A stretch of DNA of 24,531 bases, from positions 1-24,531 of the IMG/VR virus record IMGVR_UViG_3300038548_000664; one strand, 5' to 3'. The position numbers were made by a program, and so were the translations under genes. Under the pieces are notes generated by a model. The model was not told the DNA's origin. It made no database searches and worked only from the letters and a program-made list of their open reading frames with translations. Source of the DNA: a virus. Below are positions 15,533-22,625 of the stretch, piece after piece (the stretch's first letter is position 1; every line of letters starts with the position of its first letter).

Positions 15533-15819
15533 CCAAAGTCCTCGACGTGGAACCCGACCGCCGAGTCCTCCTGTTTGATGAACGCCTGCAACAGTTCGCG
15601 TGACGCGTCGCGTCGCCCATGCACGGAGGCGTGATTGTCCAACACCTGATGATGGAACCTGCACAGCATGACGACGTTGCCGATGCTGTCGGGGCCACCC
15701 TGCGACGACTGTTTCAGGTGCGCCATCTCCAGCGGTCCCTCATGCCAATCGCCCGGCCACCGGCACTGATGACCGTCGTACTCCATGCGGGCGGCGCGGA
15801 GTTCAGCACGGGCGCTCAA
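15529..15819 (-). CDS. HNH endonuclease
   Basis: A 96-residue nuclease with the HNH pattern: C19 in GHQCRW, MAHLKQSSQGGPDSIGN (H34, N48), and VMLCRFHHQVLDNH (C53, H56/H57, H63). In many cos phages a small HNH protein works with the terminase at packaging ends; free-standing homing nucleases are the alternative. A TTG at 15819 with GGAG just ahead is the likely start, with an overlap of 17 nt to the previous gene; an ATG at 15786 would shorten it. The gene lies about 5 kb from the large terminase in the same operon. Confidence 0.85.
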   Translation of the reverse strand: MSARAELRAARMEYDGHQCRWPGDWHEGPLEMAHLKQSSQGGPDSIGNVVMLCRFHHQVLDNHASVHGRRDASRELLQAFIKQEDSAVGFHVEDFG

Positions 15820-15994
15820 AGTCGCTCCGTTCGACGGTCGGGTGATCGGGGTACACGCACCCCCTGATGCACAAGCCTCGCGCGTGCGCGCGACGCAACC
15901 GATCCAACCATGTTCCGCGATTGCGCGCCTGCCGCGTCACGAAGGCGCGTTGCTCTCGTTTGTATCGCTCGATGGCGGCATCCCAATTCGTCAT
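15803..15994 (-). CDS. small basic protein, unknown function
   Basis: A 63-residue protein MTNWDAAIERYKREQRAFV onward with a long basic helix, then two Cys close together (GLCIRGCVYPDHP) and a third at the C-terminus. AAGGAG lies 8 nt before this ATG, and the ATG overlaps the previous stop by 4 nt, so I prefer it to the ATG at 16000. The Cys/His group could bind one metal ion. No family is recognised. Confidence 0.65.
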   Translation of the reverse strand: MTNWDAAIERYKREQRAFVTRQARNRGTWLDRLRRAHARGLCIRGCVYPDHPTVERSDFERPC

Positions 15995-16134
15995 AACCAT
16001 CTCTCCTTGATGTACGTCCACAACATGCTGCCCAACGTGATGACGCCCCCGATGAGCGCCGCTCCGATGAAGAAAATCAAGCCGTCGAGCAGCCACGGCC
16101 AATCCAGGCCCTCGGTGATTGCTTGCCGGTCCAT
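15991..16134 (-). CDS. 47-residue single-pass membrane protein
   Basis: MDRQAITEGLDWPW is followed by a strongly hydrophobic stretch (LLDGLIFFIGAALIGGVITL) and WTYIKERWL. One transmembrane helix is likely, with the N-terminus out or in not decidable. The ATG overlaps the previous stop by one base (TAATG). Small membrane proteins in late operons may be holin-like or act in superinfection exclusion; both are only possibilities. No lysin gene is near. Confidence 0.65.
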   Translation of the reverse strand: MDRQAITEGLDWPWLLDGLIFFIGAALIGGVITLGSMLWTYIKERWL

Positions 16135-16373
16135 TACAACTCGTTTCGCGCCTCGGGGATCAGGTCCATGAGGCGACTGATGATGTGGCGACCCATCCTG
16201 GCCGAACACGCATCGACAGACTCACCGTGTTCGCCGAAGGGCGGGAGGGGGAACACCTCGATCGGGTATGCCTTCGACCAAGTGATGATCGTTTCGATCA
16301 GCGTCTCATGCCCGCATCCCTCAGCCTCGATGAAGCCCTCGGACGGGGCCAACGGTGGCGGTGGGCCGATCAC
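16134..16373 (-). CDS. small protein, unknown function
   Basis: A 79-residue protein starting at a GTG that overlaps the previous stop by 4 nt. It begins MIGPPPPLAPSEGF (Pro-rich), then has ETLIETIITWSKAYPIEVFP and GEHGESVDACSARMGRHIIS. The motif ACSARMGRHII near the C-terminus and the earlier Cys-His pair are notable but match no family I know. The chain of overlaps on both sides supports translation. Confidence 0.6.
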   Translation of the reverse strand: MIGPPPPLAPSEGFIEAEGCGHETLIETIITWSKAYPIEVFPLPPFGEHGESVDACSARMGRHIISRLMDLIPEARNEL

Positions 16374-16531
16374 GGCGACATCTTCCGAGCAGCCCGCATC
16401 GTCAATTCCCAGGAGTCGAGGTACAACTGCAGATCAGAGGCGACCAACACCTGGCCCCTTTTCGGCTCGTTCGACCATTGGTGCAGCCCGGTTGTGGCGG
16501 ACGTTGTGAGCCAGGTCCGTCGATCACGCAT
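16370..16531 (-). CDS. small protein, unknown function
   Basis: A 53-residue protein MRDRRTWLTTSATTGLHQWS onward. Its ATG overlaps the stop of the zinc-finger gene by 8 nt and its end overlaps the next start by 4 nt. The segment QVLVASDLQLYLDSWELT could be two strands and a helix. No family is recognised. Confidence 0.55.
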   Translation of the reverse strand: MRDRRTWLTTSATTGLHQWSNEPKRGQVLVASDLQLYLDSWELTMRAARKMSP

Positions 16532-16658
16532 TACGAACCCCCCACCCCGTCGGTCGAACGCGGGGGATGCGCACACAGGATTGTCGGTGGGCGTTGCGGA
16601 ACCGTTCTACGTCGGCGACGCCGCGTCCGCATCGCGGACAGGTGATCGTGTCAGCCAC
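16524..16658 (-). CDS. 44-residue C2HC zinc-finger micro-protein
   Basis: From a GTG at 16658 the frame reads VADTITCPRCGRGVADVERF and onward, with C7-x2-C10-x13-H24-x3-C28, a textbook zinc-finger spacing. The tail is basic (RIPRVRPTGWGVRNA). GGAGG lies 9 nt before the GTG. It overlaps the preceding membrane-peptide gene by 8 nt and the next gene by 8 nt. It probably binds nucleic acid or a protein partner. Being under 60 codons it is easily missed by gene finders. Confidence 0.7.
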   Translation of the reverse strand: MADTITCPRCGRGVADVERFRNAHRQSCVRIPRVRPTGWGVRNA

Positions 16659-16773
16659 CCTCCGTTTCCTCCTCCTCGTAGAGCCACCCTGCTAGCCAAA
16701 TGCCCAGGAGCAGGCCCGCAAGGAAGGCGGCACCCACTCCGAGGATCAACTGGTGAGTAGCGAAAACGATCAT
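16651..16773 (-). CDS. 40-residue single-pass membrane peptide
   Basis: The ATG overlaps the ParB-like gene stop by 4 nt (ATGA). The peptide is MIVFATHQLILGVGAAFLAG followed by LLLGIWLAGWLYEEEETEGG. It has one clear transmembrane helix and a short acidic tail that most likely faces the cytoplasm. The tail codons (GAGGAGGAGG) also serve as RBS for the next gene. The function is unknown; holin-like or membrane-anchor roles are conceivable. Confidence 0.65.
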   Translation of the reverse strand: MIVFATHQLILGVGAAFLAGLLLGIWLAGWLYEEEETEGG

Positions 16774-17339
16774 GCGCCACTCACCTTGAAATTGACGCCG
16801 TGTGCGTCAGCTACTTGTTTCACTTCTGCCTCCAATCGCGGATCGGCCTTGTGCCGCGGCACCTGGACGATGTATTGCACCATCTCGAATTCGCTGAGGT
16901 CGCCCTGTTCCTCGAGATCGAGGTCAGCGAACCCGAGGTCGAGGCTGAATTCCTGACCGATGACCTGCAGCACCGGAGCTAGGTCGGTGTGTTGCAGCGA
17001 TTTGATCAGCGCCTCCAGCGCGTACTCGTCGGGGTCGGCCATCCGCGCCAACGGGTCGAGGGTGGCGAGGATCATGTCCGCCTCTTCGTCGTCTACGTCC
17101 AACACCAGGATCGGCACTTCTTCGTCACCGGAGATGTCGGCGCGTAGGTGGCCGTCGATGAGTACGAGGTCGCCATTCTCGTCCTCGCGCGCAAGGAGCG
17201 CATTGGCATATCCAATGCGCTCCAATACCCCTTCCACCGCCCGCCGTTGCCGCTCAGGGTGCTTGCGCCAATTCTTCGGGTTGGCTCGCAGCTCCGAAGC
17301 CTTGACGTAGGTGAGTTCCTTGATCCGACTTCTCGCCAT
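16770..17339 (-). CDS. ParB/Srx-like nuclease-domain protein
   Basis: A 189-residue protein. Residues 5-95 carry the ParB-like N-terminal domain: VKASELRANPKNWRKHPERQ, AVEGVLERIGYANALL, LVLIDGHLRADIS and VPILVLDVDDEEADMILATL, including the DGHLR core. In phages such free domains are often next to DNA modification genes and may act as CTP-binding switches or nucleases. No methyltransferase is in the window. ATG at 17339 has AAGGAGG 4-5 nt upstream; ATG 17342 is too close to it. The C-terminal part (EFSLDLGFADLDLEEQGD) is acidic. Confidence 0.85.
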   Translation of the reverse strand: MARSRIKELTYVKASELRANPKNWRKHPERQRRAVEGVLERIGYANALLAREDENGDLVLIDGHLRADISGDEEVPILVLDVDDEEADMILATLDPLARMADPDEYALEALIKSLQHTDLAPVLQVIGQEFSLDLGFADLDLEEQGDLSEFEMVQYIVQVPRHKADPRLEAEVKQVADAHGVNFKVSGA

Positions 17340-17377
17340 CATCCCTCCTTGCCCGTGTGATGATGTCATGCCCGATG

Positions 17378-17713
17378 TTACGACACTACGCGAATGACTC
17401 CAACTGTGACCGACGACACGCCTGAGTAGTTGACGACCACTGACTTGCCGAACCGCGACAGCGCGAACGGCCCGATATACCAACGTTCGCCTGCGCCGAC
17501 GACCACATCCACGTCGGCGTCGAACGCCACCGACCCTGGGGGCGCTACCGAACCGGTGTCGTCGAACGTCACCGTGATGGGACCACCGCCAGCGTTGTCC
17601 ACGACGAGGATCGTCTGCTTCCCCTCGTTGGGGAAGTCGTCCGGGTCGGTGGCCGTGACCAACGTCGGTTCGACGCCCAGTACCGAGGTGTTATCGACTG
17701 CGAGAGTCGCCAT
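17378..17713 (-). CDS. small beta-rich protein, probably virion component
   Basis: A 111-residue protein with alternating beta strands: LGVEPTLVTATDPDDFPNEG, TILVVDNAGGGPITVTFDD, VVVGAGERWYIGPFALSRFG and VVVNYSGVSSVTVGVIRVV. This arrangement, with 'WYIGPF' and a final strand 'VTVGVIRV', is found in small phage proteins encoded near capsid genes and fits a decoration or spike-like domain. AGGAGG lies 7 nt before the ATG. It follows the Mu F-like head gene. Confidence 0.75.
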   Translation of the reverse strand: MATLAVDNTSVLGVEPTLVTATDPDDFPNEGKQTILVVDNAGGGPITVTFDDTGSVAPPGSVAFDADVDVVVGAGERWYIGPFALSRFGKSVVVNYSGVSSVTVGVIRVVS

Positions 17714-17722
17714 GTGTTCCTC

Positions 17723-18370
17723 CTATATGTCGATGAAGGTTTCCCAGCACCGGCAGTTGATGACCTCCTCGGGAGGCCCTGACGAGTCCCCAGGGTAACG
17801 CAGGTGCGCGCCACCTACCAGGAACGGCTGATCGAGCGGTATCGGCTGCTGGAACTCGGCCTGTTGATGCGTTGGCCGCACGGAGGTATCGCCCTGCGTG
17901 CGCCAGGCCTTGAACGTCGTACCCATGACACGCGCGGTTTCATGGAACGCCCAGGCCGAAGCCTGTTGCACCTCCGACACACCGATGAGATGCGACCGCG
18001 CACCACCCCACAGGTCGTACAGCCCCTCCCACTCTGCGAGCGGCGTGGTCGACAGCGCGTTGACGGTGGTGGTCGTGATCGACACCGCATGCTGCGCGAT
18101 GGCGGCGGCGGCTTCATCCAGGGCCAGCATGAGCTCGTCAACGGTTTTCTTGCCCAGTAGCTCACGATGCACCAATCCCGAGGCTTCACCGCCCGTACCT
18201 TGCCAGATGGCCCACAACGTATTCGACCATGAGGCCAGATCGACAGCATCGAGGTCCATGCCTGCGGCTTGGATTCGTTCCCACTCGTCGTCGAACTCCA
18301 TGGCGACGAACGCATCGGCTCGCAATGCCCATTTGGAGCGAAGGGTGTTGACCTCAGCCTGAGTTGGCAT
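17723..18370 (-). CDS. Mu F-like / SPP1 gp7-like minor head protein
   Basis: A 215-residue minor head protein likely bound to the portal inside the procapsid. The N-terminal half is helical (LDEAAAAIAQHAVSITTTTV). The C-terminal part has the family signature: a segment ending AWRTQGDTSVRPTHQQAEFQ, then PIPLDQPFLVGG, LRYPGDSSGPPEEVINCRC with NCRC at residues 205-208. It is shorter than many full-length members, so it is the C-terminal domain plus a short helical part. It overlaps the portal end by 17 nt, the usual neighbour. Confidence 0.88.
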   Translation of the reverse strand: MPTQAEVNTLRSKWALRADAFVAMEFDDEWERIQAAGMDLDAVDLASWSNTLWAIWQGTGGEASGLVHRELLGKKTVDELMLALDEAAAAIAQHAVSITTTTVNALSTTPLAEWEGLYDLWGGARSHLIGVSEVQQASAWAFHETARVMGTTFKAWRTQGDTSVRPTHQQAEFQQPIPLDQPFLVGGAHLRYPGDSSGPPEEVINCRCWETFIDI

Positions 18371-19652
18371 CAGTGAGGGCGGGCTGCGGTTGCGGAGGCA
18401 GCGTGATGGTAGAAATCTCCGCTCCCGCAGGCACCGCCGCGGTCACGATCGGACGCAGGTACACATCGTCAGCGGGTCCCGCCTCTAGGCCCACGCGACG
18501 ACGCGCATCCGCAACGGTGATCCAACCCGACCTGACCGATCGATCGACCCGCAGCCACAGGTTCGACATCTCCTCCTGGAGCGCGCGTACCTGTTTCAGA
18601 TCGAACTGCAACGATTGCTCGGGGGACAATCCGAAGTCGGGGGCCAGTTGCGCCATCAACTGTTTCTCGATGGAGCGCCATGTCGGCACCAGCTTGCGCT
18701 CTGCGAAATGCTCACCGGCCTCGTCCATGTTGCTGAACGTAGAACGATCCAGTCCGGCACCGAGGTTGGCGATGATCGGAGGAACGCCCAACACGGCGCA
18801 CACCCGCTCCTCGGGGACGCGCCGCAACGAGGTCAGGTCCATCTCGGTCGGGCTGAACGACACCACCTCGACCTTCATGCGTCCCGTCAACACCAACGGC
18901 TCGCCGCGGCGCTCGCCGCCGAACTTCTGCATGTACTCGTCCTTGATGCTGTCGGCCTGATCCTTCGACGGGCCGGGGTCGCCAGGCTCGTCGGGTGACA
19001 GGATCACGCCCGGCACGCCCATGTTCTTCAGCAGCGACGTGGTGAACTGACCGGCTTCCTCGTCCCCCAATATCTCGCGCAACACCGATTTGAGCGGGGC
19101 CAACCCCAGGCGATAGTTGGTGGGATCAATGCCGAGCCGGAGATGCAGCATGTCCTCGGGGTTGATCCGAGTCTCCTGACCGTTGACCGTATACAACCAG
19201 TACGACAAGAACGCCCCGTTGATCGATACCGCCTCCACCAACTCCGGCATCAACGGCCACAACTCGATGACGTTGCCCTCGTCGTCGCGGGTCTTGAAGA
19301 AGTACGCGTTGCCTTCGAGGTGCATGGCCCAGGTGAGGTACATGATCGAGAGGTCGTCGGTCATGTGTTCGTTGGGCTTCGACCACAGCGTGGTGATGGC
19401 GTGGTCGAACACCTTTGCTTCGGCGTTGTCGCTGTCGCGCTCCATCAGTTGCAACGGCGGCTCGGCAAGGCCAGATGCGATGACCGACAGCGCGGCGACG
19501 ACGATCGAGTTGCCCGACCCGTCACCGACCTTGATGGTGTCGTGGACCCAGCCTGCCGGTTTCATCCACCAACGACCGAACGCGTTAGAGGGATATCCTC
19601 CTGGCGCCCCTTTGATCCCGAACGCCTGGGCCAGCCGAGCCTTGAATGCCAT
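18354..19652 (-). CDS. portal protein, HK97 type
   Basis: A 432-residue portal subunit; twelve form the DNA gate at one capsid vertex. It shows the family order: hydrophobic IVVAALSVIASGLAEPPLQL, LTWAMHLEGNAYFFKTR, ELWPLMPELVEAV, DMLHLRLGIDPTNYRLGLAP, TSLLKNMGVPGVILSPDE and the crown region ERVCAVLGVPPIIANLGAGL. The ATG at 19652 overlaps the terminase stop by one base (TGATG); a GTG at 19667 is a less likely start. The C-terminal tail is Pro/Gln-rich. Confidence 0.95.
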   Translation of the reverse strand: MAFKARLAQAFGIKGAPGGYPSNAFGRWWMKPAGWVHDTIKVGDGSGNSIVVAALSVIASGLAEPPLQLMERDSDNAEAKVFDHAITTLWSKPNEHMTDDLSIMYLTWAMHLEGNAYFFKTRDDEGNVIELWPLMPELVEAVSINGAFLSYWLYTVNGQETRINPEDMLHLRLGIDPTNYRLGLAPLKSVLREILGDEEAGQFTTSLLKNMGVPGVILSPDEPGDPGPSKDQADSIKDEYMQKFGGERRGEPLVLTGRMKVEVVSFSPTEMDLTSLRRVPEERVCAVLGVPPIIANLGAGLDRSTFSNMDEAGEHFAERKLVPTWRSIEKQLMAQLAPDFGLSPEQSLQFDLKQVRALQEEMSNLWLRVDRSVRSGWITVADARRRVGLEAGPADDVYLRPIVTAAVPAGAEISTITLPPQPQPALTDANSG

Positions 19653-20941
19653 CAGTACGCACCCCACTTCACCTGGCGGCCCATCTTGGAAGCGGCATAG
19701 GCCAGCGCATCAACTTGGTCGTCGTGTTCCGAGTCGAGAGGAAAGACCATCAGTTCACGTTCGAGGTCCGGCAACCATGAAGCACCTTTCCGAAAGTGAA
19801 CCCTACCGGCTTCCATCCGCGCCGCCAAGGGTAGAGCGCGAGACAGCTTGTCCTTGTCGGCCTTCAGTTCGCCCACCGGCAACCCCTGGCGTCGGGCCTC
19901 CTGGATGAGCAATAGCTGGAAGGCGACCTTTTCAAAGTAGATCATCCCGCCGCCCCACTTCTCTGAGAGGTGCGCCGCGGTCGGCACGATGTCAGGACCC
20001 TCCATGCGACGACGCACCATCTCTAAGACGAGCATCTGGTTGTCTGGTGTGATCGCTACCGCGGCCATTGCGGTGTAGTCGGCTGTCTCCTTGATCGACA
20101 CAGCAGGGTCGACCGTGATGAAGGTCGAACAGTCGTCGGGATCGACGATCTTGTTGTTGACGACCCACACCAATCGTTCCTCGGTTGTGCCGTCCTCGTG
20201 GATGCGCTCCATCGGCATCTCGGTGAAGTACTCAAACCACTCCGTCTTGAAGATGTTGCCGCCAAGCTCAACGAACTCAGCGAGGAATTCCTGGCTGAAA
20301 ACGTGGCTGCCAACTTCTTCCAGAGCGATGTCCAGCTCTTCGTTCGGGATGTAGGGGTTGTCGTGCGTAGGTGCGTGGAAGCGCGCCCATGAATCGAGAG
20401 TCGGCGCACGTTCGTAGATGTCGTAGAACCAGTTGAACCCGACAGGCGTAGAGATGAACAGCGCATGGCCTTGTCGATCGGCCAATGAGGGACGCAGAAT
20501 TTCCACCCACAACCGCTCAGGCATGTATGCGGCCTCGTCCAGCACCACGTAGTCGAGGCCTGCGCCGCGCAGCATGTCAGGGTTGTCAGCAGAGCGCACG
20601 CCGACACGGCCCCCGCCTGGGAAGTAGACCTCCTTGTCGGTTTCACGCACTCGCGCACCGGGGATGGTCGTCGCCACTTGCCGAAGGGGATGCCATCCCT
20701 CTTGGGCCAATTTGTACGTCGGCGCAACCCACCAGGCTCTCTTGCCCTGCAACCCGAATTTGAGGCACTCGTACACGCCGAAGCGCGTCTTGCCCCAACG
20801 ACGGCCCGCACACACGACCTTGAACCGGGCGTCCATATCAGCGACGAGCTGTTGCCCTGCGTGGAGTGGCGGCATATGCACGGTGAGTGTTTTGTCCGGC
20901 CCTCGGGCAATGGTCCCGACTGCGTCAGGCGGCGAGGTCAT
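19652..20941 (-). CDS. terminase large subunit
   Basis: A 429-residue packaging motor. The ATPase domain has Walker A AGRRWGKT (45-52), Walker B YVVLDEAA (131-138) and the coupling motif FISTP (162-166). The nuclease domain has FITVDPAVSIKETADYTA (D278) and HDDQVDALAYA (D407/D408, D411). It is a compact member of the family. It is the first confident gene of the leftward operon, with AGGGTGG just upstream of the ATG. No small subunit lies next to it; a candidate is about 6 kb downstream. Confidence 0.97.
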   Translation of the reverse strand: MTSPPDAVGTIARGPDKTLTVHMPPLHAGQQLVADMDARFKVVCAGRRWGKTRFGVYECLKFGLQGKRAWWVAPTYKLAQEGWHPLRQVATTIPGARVRETDKEVYFPGGGRVGVRSADNPDMLRGAGLDYVVLDEAAYMPERLWVEILRPSLADRQGHALFISTPVGFNWFYDIYERAPTLDSWARFHAPTHDNPYIPNEELDIALEEVGSHVFSQEFLAEFVELGGNIFKTEWFEYFTEMPMERIHEDGTTEERLVWVVNNKIVDPDDCSTFITVDPAVSIKETADYTAMAAVAITPDNQMLVLEMVRRRMEGPDIVPTAAHLSEKWGGGMIYFEKVAFQLLLIQEARRQGLPVGELKADKDKLSRALPLAARMEAGRVHFRKGASWLPDLERELMVFPLDSEHDDQVDALAYAASKMGRQVKWGAY

Positions 20942-21560
20942 CTTGCCACCCTACTTTTCGATACCGCAACGCACACACACCATCCCGTCACCTCGCGGAT
21001 ACCATACGTGATAGCAATGGTCCAAGGCCCCTCCTCGGTTGAGGACCATCCCACCCTACAAGCCATCCCCGGTTCCCCCATCCCTCCCATCCAAAAGCAC
21101 GCTGGGGGCCAGGGGTCGAGATGATCGGCGCATTTCTCGGCGGGGCTCTTTTTCCCATACCCTTCTTGGATTCGGGGTCGTCGTTTTTCATGGAACTCGA
21201 CATGGACTGTCGTTTCCCGGCAACCCACCACCGGTCCGCTAGTTGGCAAATGTTTTTCCACCGTGTCATTCGCTCGGCCAGCCACGGACAGCCGCAGCGC
21301 CGTGCAGCGGCGGCAGCAGCGGACATGGCGTCTGGGTTCCGGCCCAGCGGCGGCGGCAGCGGCACAGCGCCAGCGCCTCGGTCCGCCACGCACGTTGGCA
21401 ACGCATGGGGGACAAGGGTATCCGACGACGACGCCACGGGCATGTGTCGGGCCGCCACGCACGGCGTCGAATCGACTGCCCACGCCGTGGGACAGAACGC
21501 CCGACTCGGCCATTTGCCCAACGCCCTTTTTTTGATGTCACGCGCACACGTGCAAAATTC
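20942..21560. other. gene-free stretch upstream of the terminase; possible packaging region
   Basis: Several frames are open by composition, but none has a convincing start with an RBS and family-like sequence. A short minus-strand ORF ending at 20938 with a 4-nt overlap to the terminase (starting near ATG GGG GAA at about 21078) is possible but unsupported. It contains a G-rich tract (see below), two 18-bp CAG/CGG-rich direct repeats at 21305-21322 and 21345-21362 with one mismatch, and a T7 run at 21527-21533. In many phages the packaging site is next to the terminase genes, so this is a reasonable place to look for it. Confidence 0.4.
21067..21088 (-). other. G-quadruplex motif upstream of the terminase
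   Basis: On the minus strand four G-runs (GGG, GGG, GGGGG, GGGG) are separated by loops of 1, 2 and 4 nt, which meets the standard G-quadruplex pattern. It is about 130 nt upstream of the terminase start and on its sense strand. Confidence 0.5.
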
Positions 21561-21606
21561 GCCCTTGTAATTCGATTATGGGACCGCGAAACATGAATGA
21601 TGGGTG

Positions 21607-21644
21607 TAACGTGGTACGTTTGCATCGCGTAACGTTGCACGTTA
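21607..21644. promoter_or_regulatory. two operator-like palindromes TAACGT-N3-ACGTT
   Basis: Site 1 (21607-21621) is TAACGT GGT ACGTTT and site 2 (21630-21644) is TAACGT TGC ACGTTA. Centres are 23 bp apart, about two helical turns, so a dimeric repressor could bind both on one DNA face. They lie in the divergent region at the strand switch. Confidence 0.5.
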
Positions 21645-21648
21645 TCAT
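21620..21648 (+). promoter_or_regulatory. candidate rightward promoter overlapping the operator-like sites
   Basis: TTGCAT (21620-21625), 17-bp spacer, TATCAT (21643-21648; 5 of 6 to TATAAT). The second palindrome lies between the two hexamers, an arrangement expected for repression. Confidence 0.35.
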
Positions 21649-21847
21649 GTGCGCATGCACACGATACGATCAATCGCACGACGAACGACCGCACGTGTGC
21701 ATCAGGCTATTTGACAACGCACGACGACGACGCAATGCACGAACGCATAACGCGATTCGCAGCCGCATCGTTTTCGACCTCCGATGATTGAGCCTCTCCC
21801 GAACGTGTTTCGCATACACGACGACACGCGGTGATGCGACCCTCTGA

Positions 21848-22120
21848 TCATGCGTTGCGCGCACGTTGACAACCTAAATCGATGACACAACACACGGCCC
21901 CATCGTGCCGCGACGTTGTGCGCATCGTGACGACGACGACGGGAACAGGTAAATCGACGTTCGCAATTGTGACGCACGATCGATTGAACGCAACACACGC
22001 CGCGCAATGTATGAACCGCGCGACAACGTGACGCGATCGGGCCGTTGTTCGACAACACGATGCACACGCACGACGACGACGACACGACGCGAACGTGTGC
22101 GCACACACGTGCATTGTCAT
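21848..22120 (-). CDS. possible small divergent gene, unknown
   Basis: A strong RBS AAGGAGGAGG (22139-22130) lies 8 nt before an ATG on the minus strand. The frame gives 90 residues, very rich in Cys and Arg (MTMHVCAHTFASCRRRRACA), then a more protein-like segment (SCVTIANVDLPVPVVVVTM ... GAVCCVIDLGCQ). Two other frames are also open over the same DNA because of the CG-rich composition, and one of them (21874-22104) uses TTG leucines like the other right-arm genes but lacks an RBS at the right distance. So a gene start here is likely but its product, or a frameshift, is uncertain. Confidence 0.38.
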   Translation of the reverse strand: MTMHVCAHTFASCRRRRACASCCRTTARSRHVVARFIHCAACVAFNRSCVTIANVDLPVPVVVVTMRTTSRHDGAVCCVIDLGCQRARNA

Positions 22121-22169
22121 CGATTGATCCTCCTCCTTTCACAGTGCTCAGTGCACGCGCATCGTCCTG

Positions 22170-22300
22170 AAATCGCGGTCTAACCGCGAAATCAGGGCGA
22201 CGCGTTGACACGATGACACCGCGCGCACACGCGGCGCGTCGTCGTGTGAACGCGTCGCAATGCGACGCGTCAAGCCGCAAATCGCGGTCTGACTGCGAAA
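22170..22300 (+). repeat. two copies of a 22-nt hairpin-forming repeat before the first right-arm gene
   Basis: Copies at 22170-22191 and 22279-22300 share AAATCGCGGTCT, then R-A-C-Y-GCGAAA, with 2 mismatches in 22 nt. Each forms a 7-bp stem with a CTA or CTG loop (22173-22189 and 22282-22298); the second has one G-U pair. The second copy ends directly at the GGAGG of the downstream gene. Confidence 0.7.
22199..22270 (+). promoter_or_regulatory. structured leader with mutually exclusive hairpins
   Basis: A long hairpin pairs 22199-22223 with 22230-22256 (over 20 bp, few mismatches, loop CGCACA). A short perfect hairpin pairs 22250-22258 with 22262-22270 (ACGCGTCGC, loop AAT). They share 22250-22256, so only one can form at a time, as in attenuators and riboswitches. 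Confidence 0.55.
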
Positions 22301-22311
22301 GGAGGCCATCG

Positions 22312-22608
22312 ATGGCCAAATACGCCGTCGTCACAGCCAAGGAGACGGGCGCGCCCGTCGCAACGTCAACGATCGTTGACGGGGCCAAAAAGCGCGAATC
22401 GAAGAACACGCAATTGTTCGACGATTTGAACGACGCACGCGCACACGCGGTCGCCCTCAACGTTGCGACGCGCAACGTGTTGCGCGACGCAATCACGAAC
22501 GCGCGCAAAATGAAGGCGCACAACATCGCCAACGACGAGCCCGCAGGGCAGAACCTGCAGGGCGAATCGTGGGAATCGATGTTGGGAACGCAGGGGTCGC
22601 GGTCGTAA
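22312..22608 (+). CDS. right-arm protein 1, unknown function
   Basis: A 98-residue protein MAKYAVVTAKETGAPVATST onward. GGAGG lies 6 nt before the ATG. The middle has a basic helix (KKRESKNTQLFDDLNDARAHA) and ALNVATRNVLRDAITNARKM; the end is polar. No motif is recognised. Leucine is almost always TTG and serine mostly TCG, unlike the left arm. The structured leader with twin hairpins stands before it. It is probably an early or regulatory gene because it is divergent from the late operon, which is inference. Confidence 0.75.
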   Translation: MAKYAVVTAKETGAPVATSTIVDGAKKRESKNTQLFDDLNDARAHAVALNVATRNVLRDAITNARKMKAHNIANDEPAGQNLQGESWESMLGTQGSRS

Positions 22609-22625
22609 CACGATCGCAACACGAC

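Noticed and set aside
20938-21521. Two long overlapping minus-strand ORFs upstream of the terminase
   Set aside because: Low-complexity Arg/Pro/Ala translations without recognisable domains; only the 4-nt overlap of one with the terminase start speaks for a short coding segment, which is not enough.
21121-21596. Plus-strand ORFs across the CAG/CGG repeats
   Set aside because: No RBS, low-complexity composition and mutually overlapping frames.
21711-22210. Perfect or near-perfect TTGACA hexamers at 21711, 21866 and 22205
   Set aside because: No acceptable -10 box at 15-19 bp from any of them.
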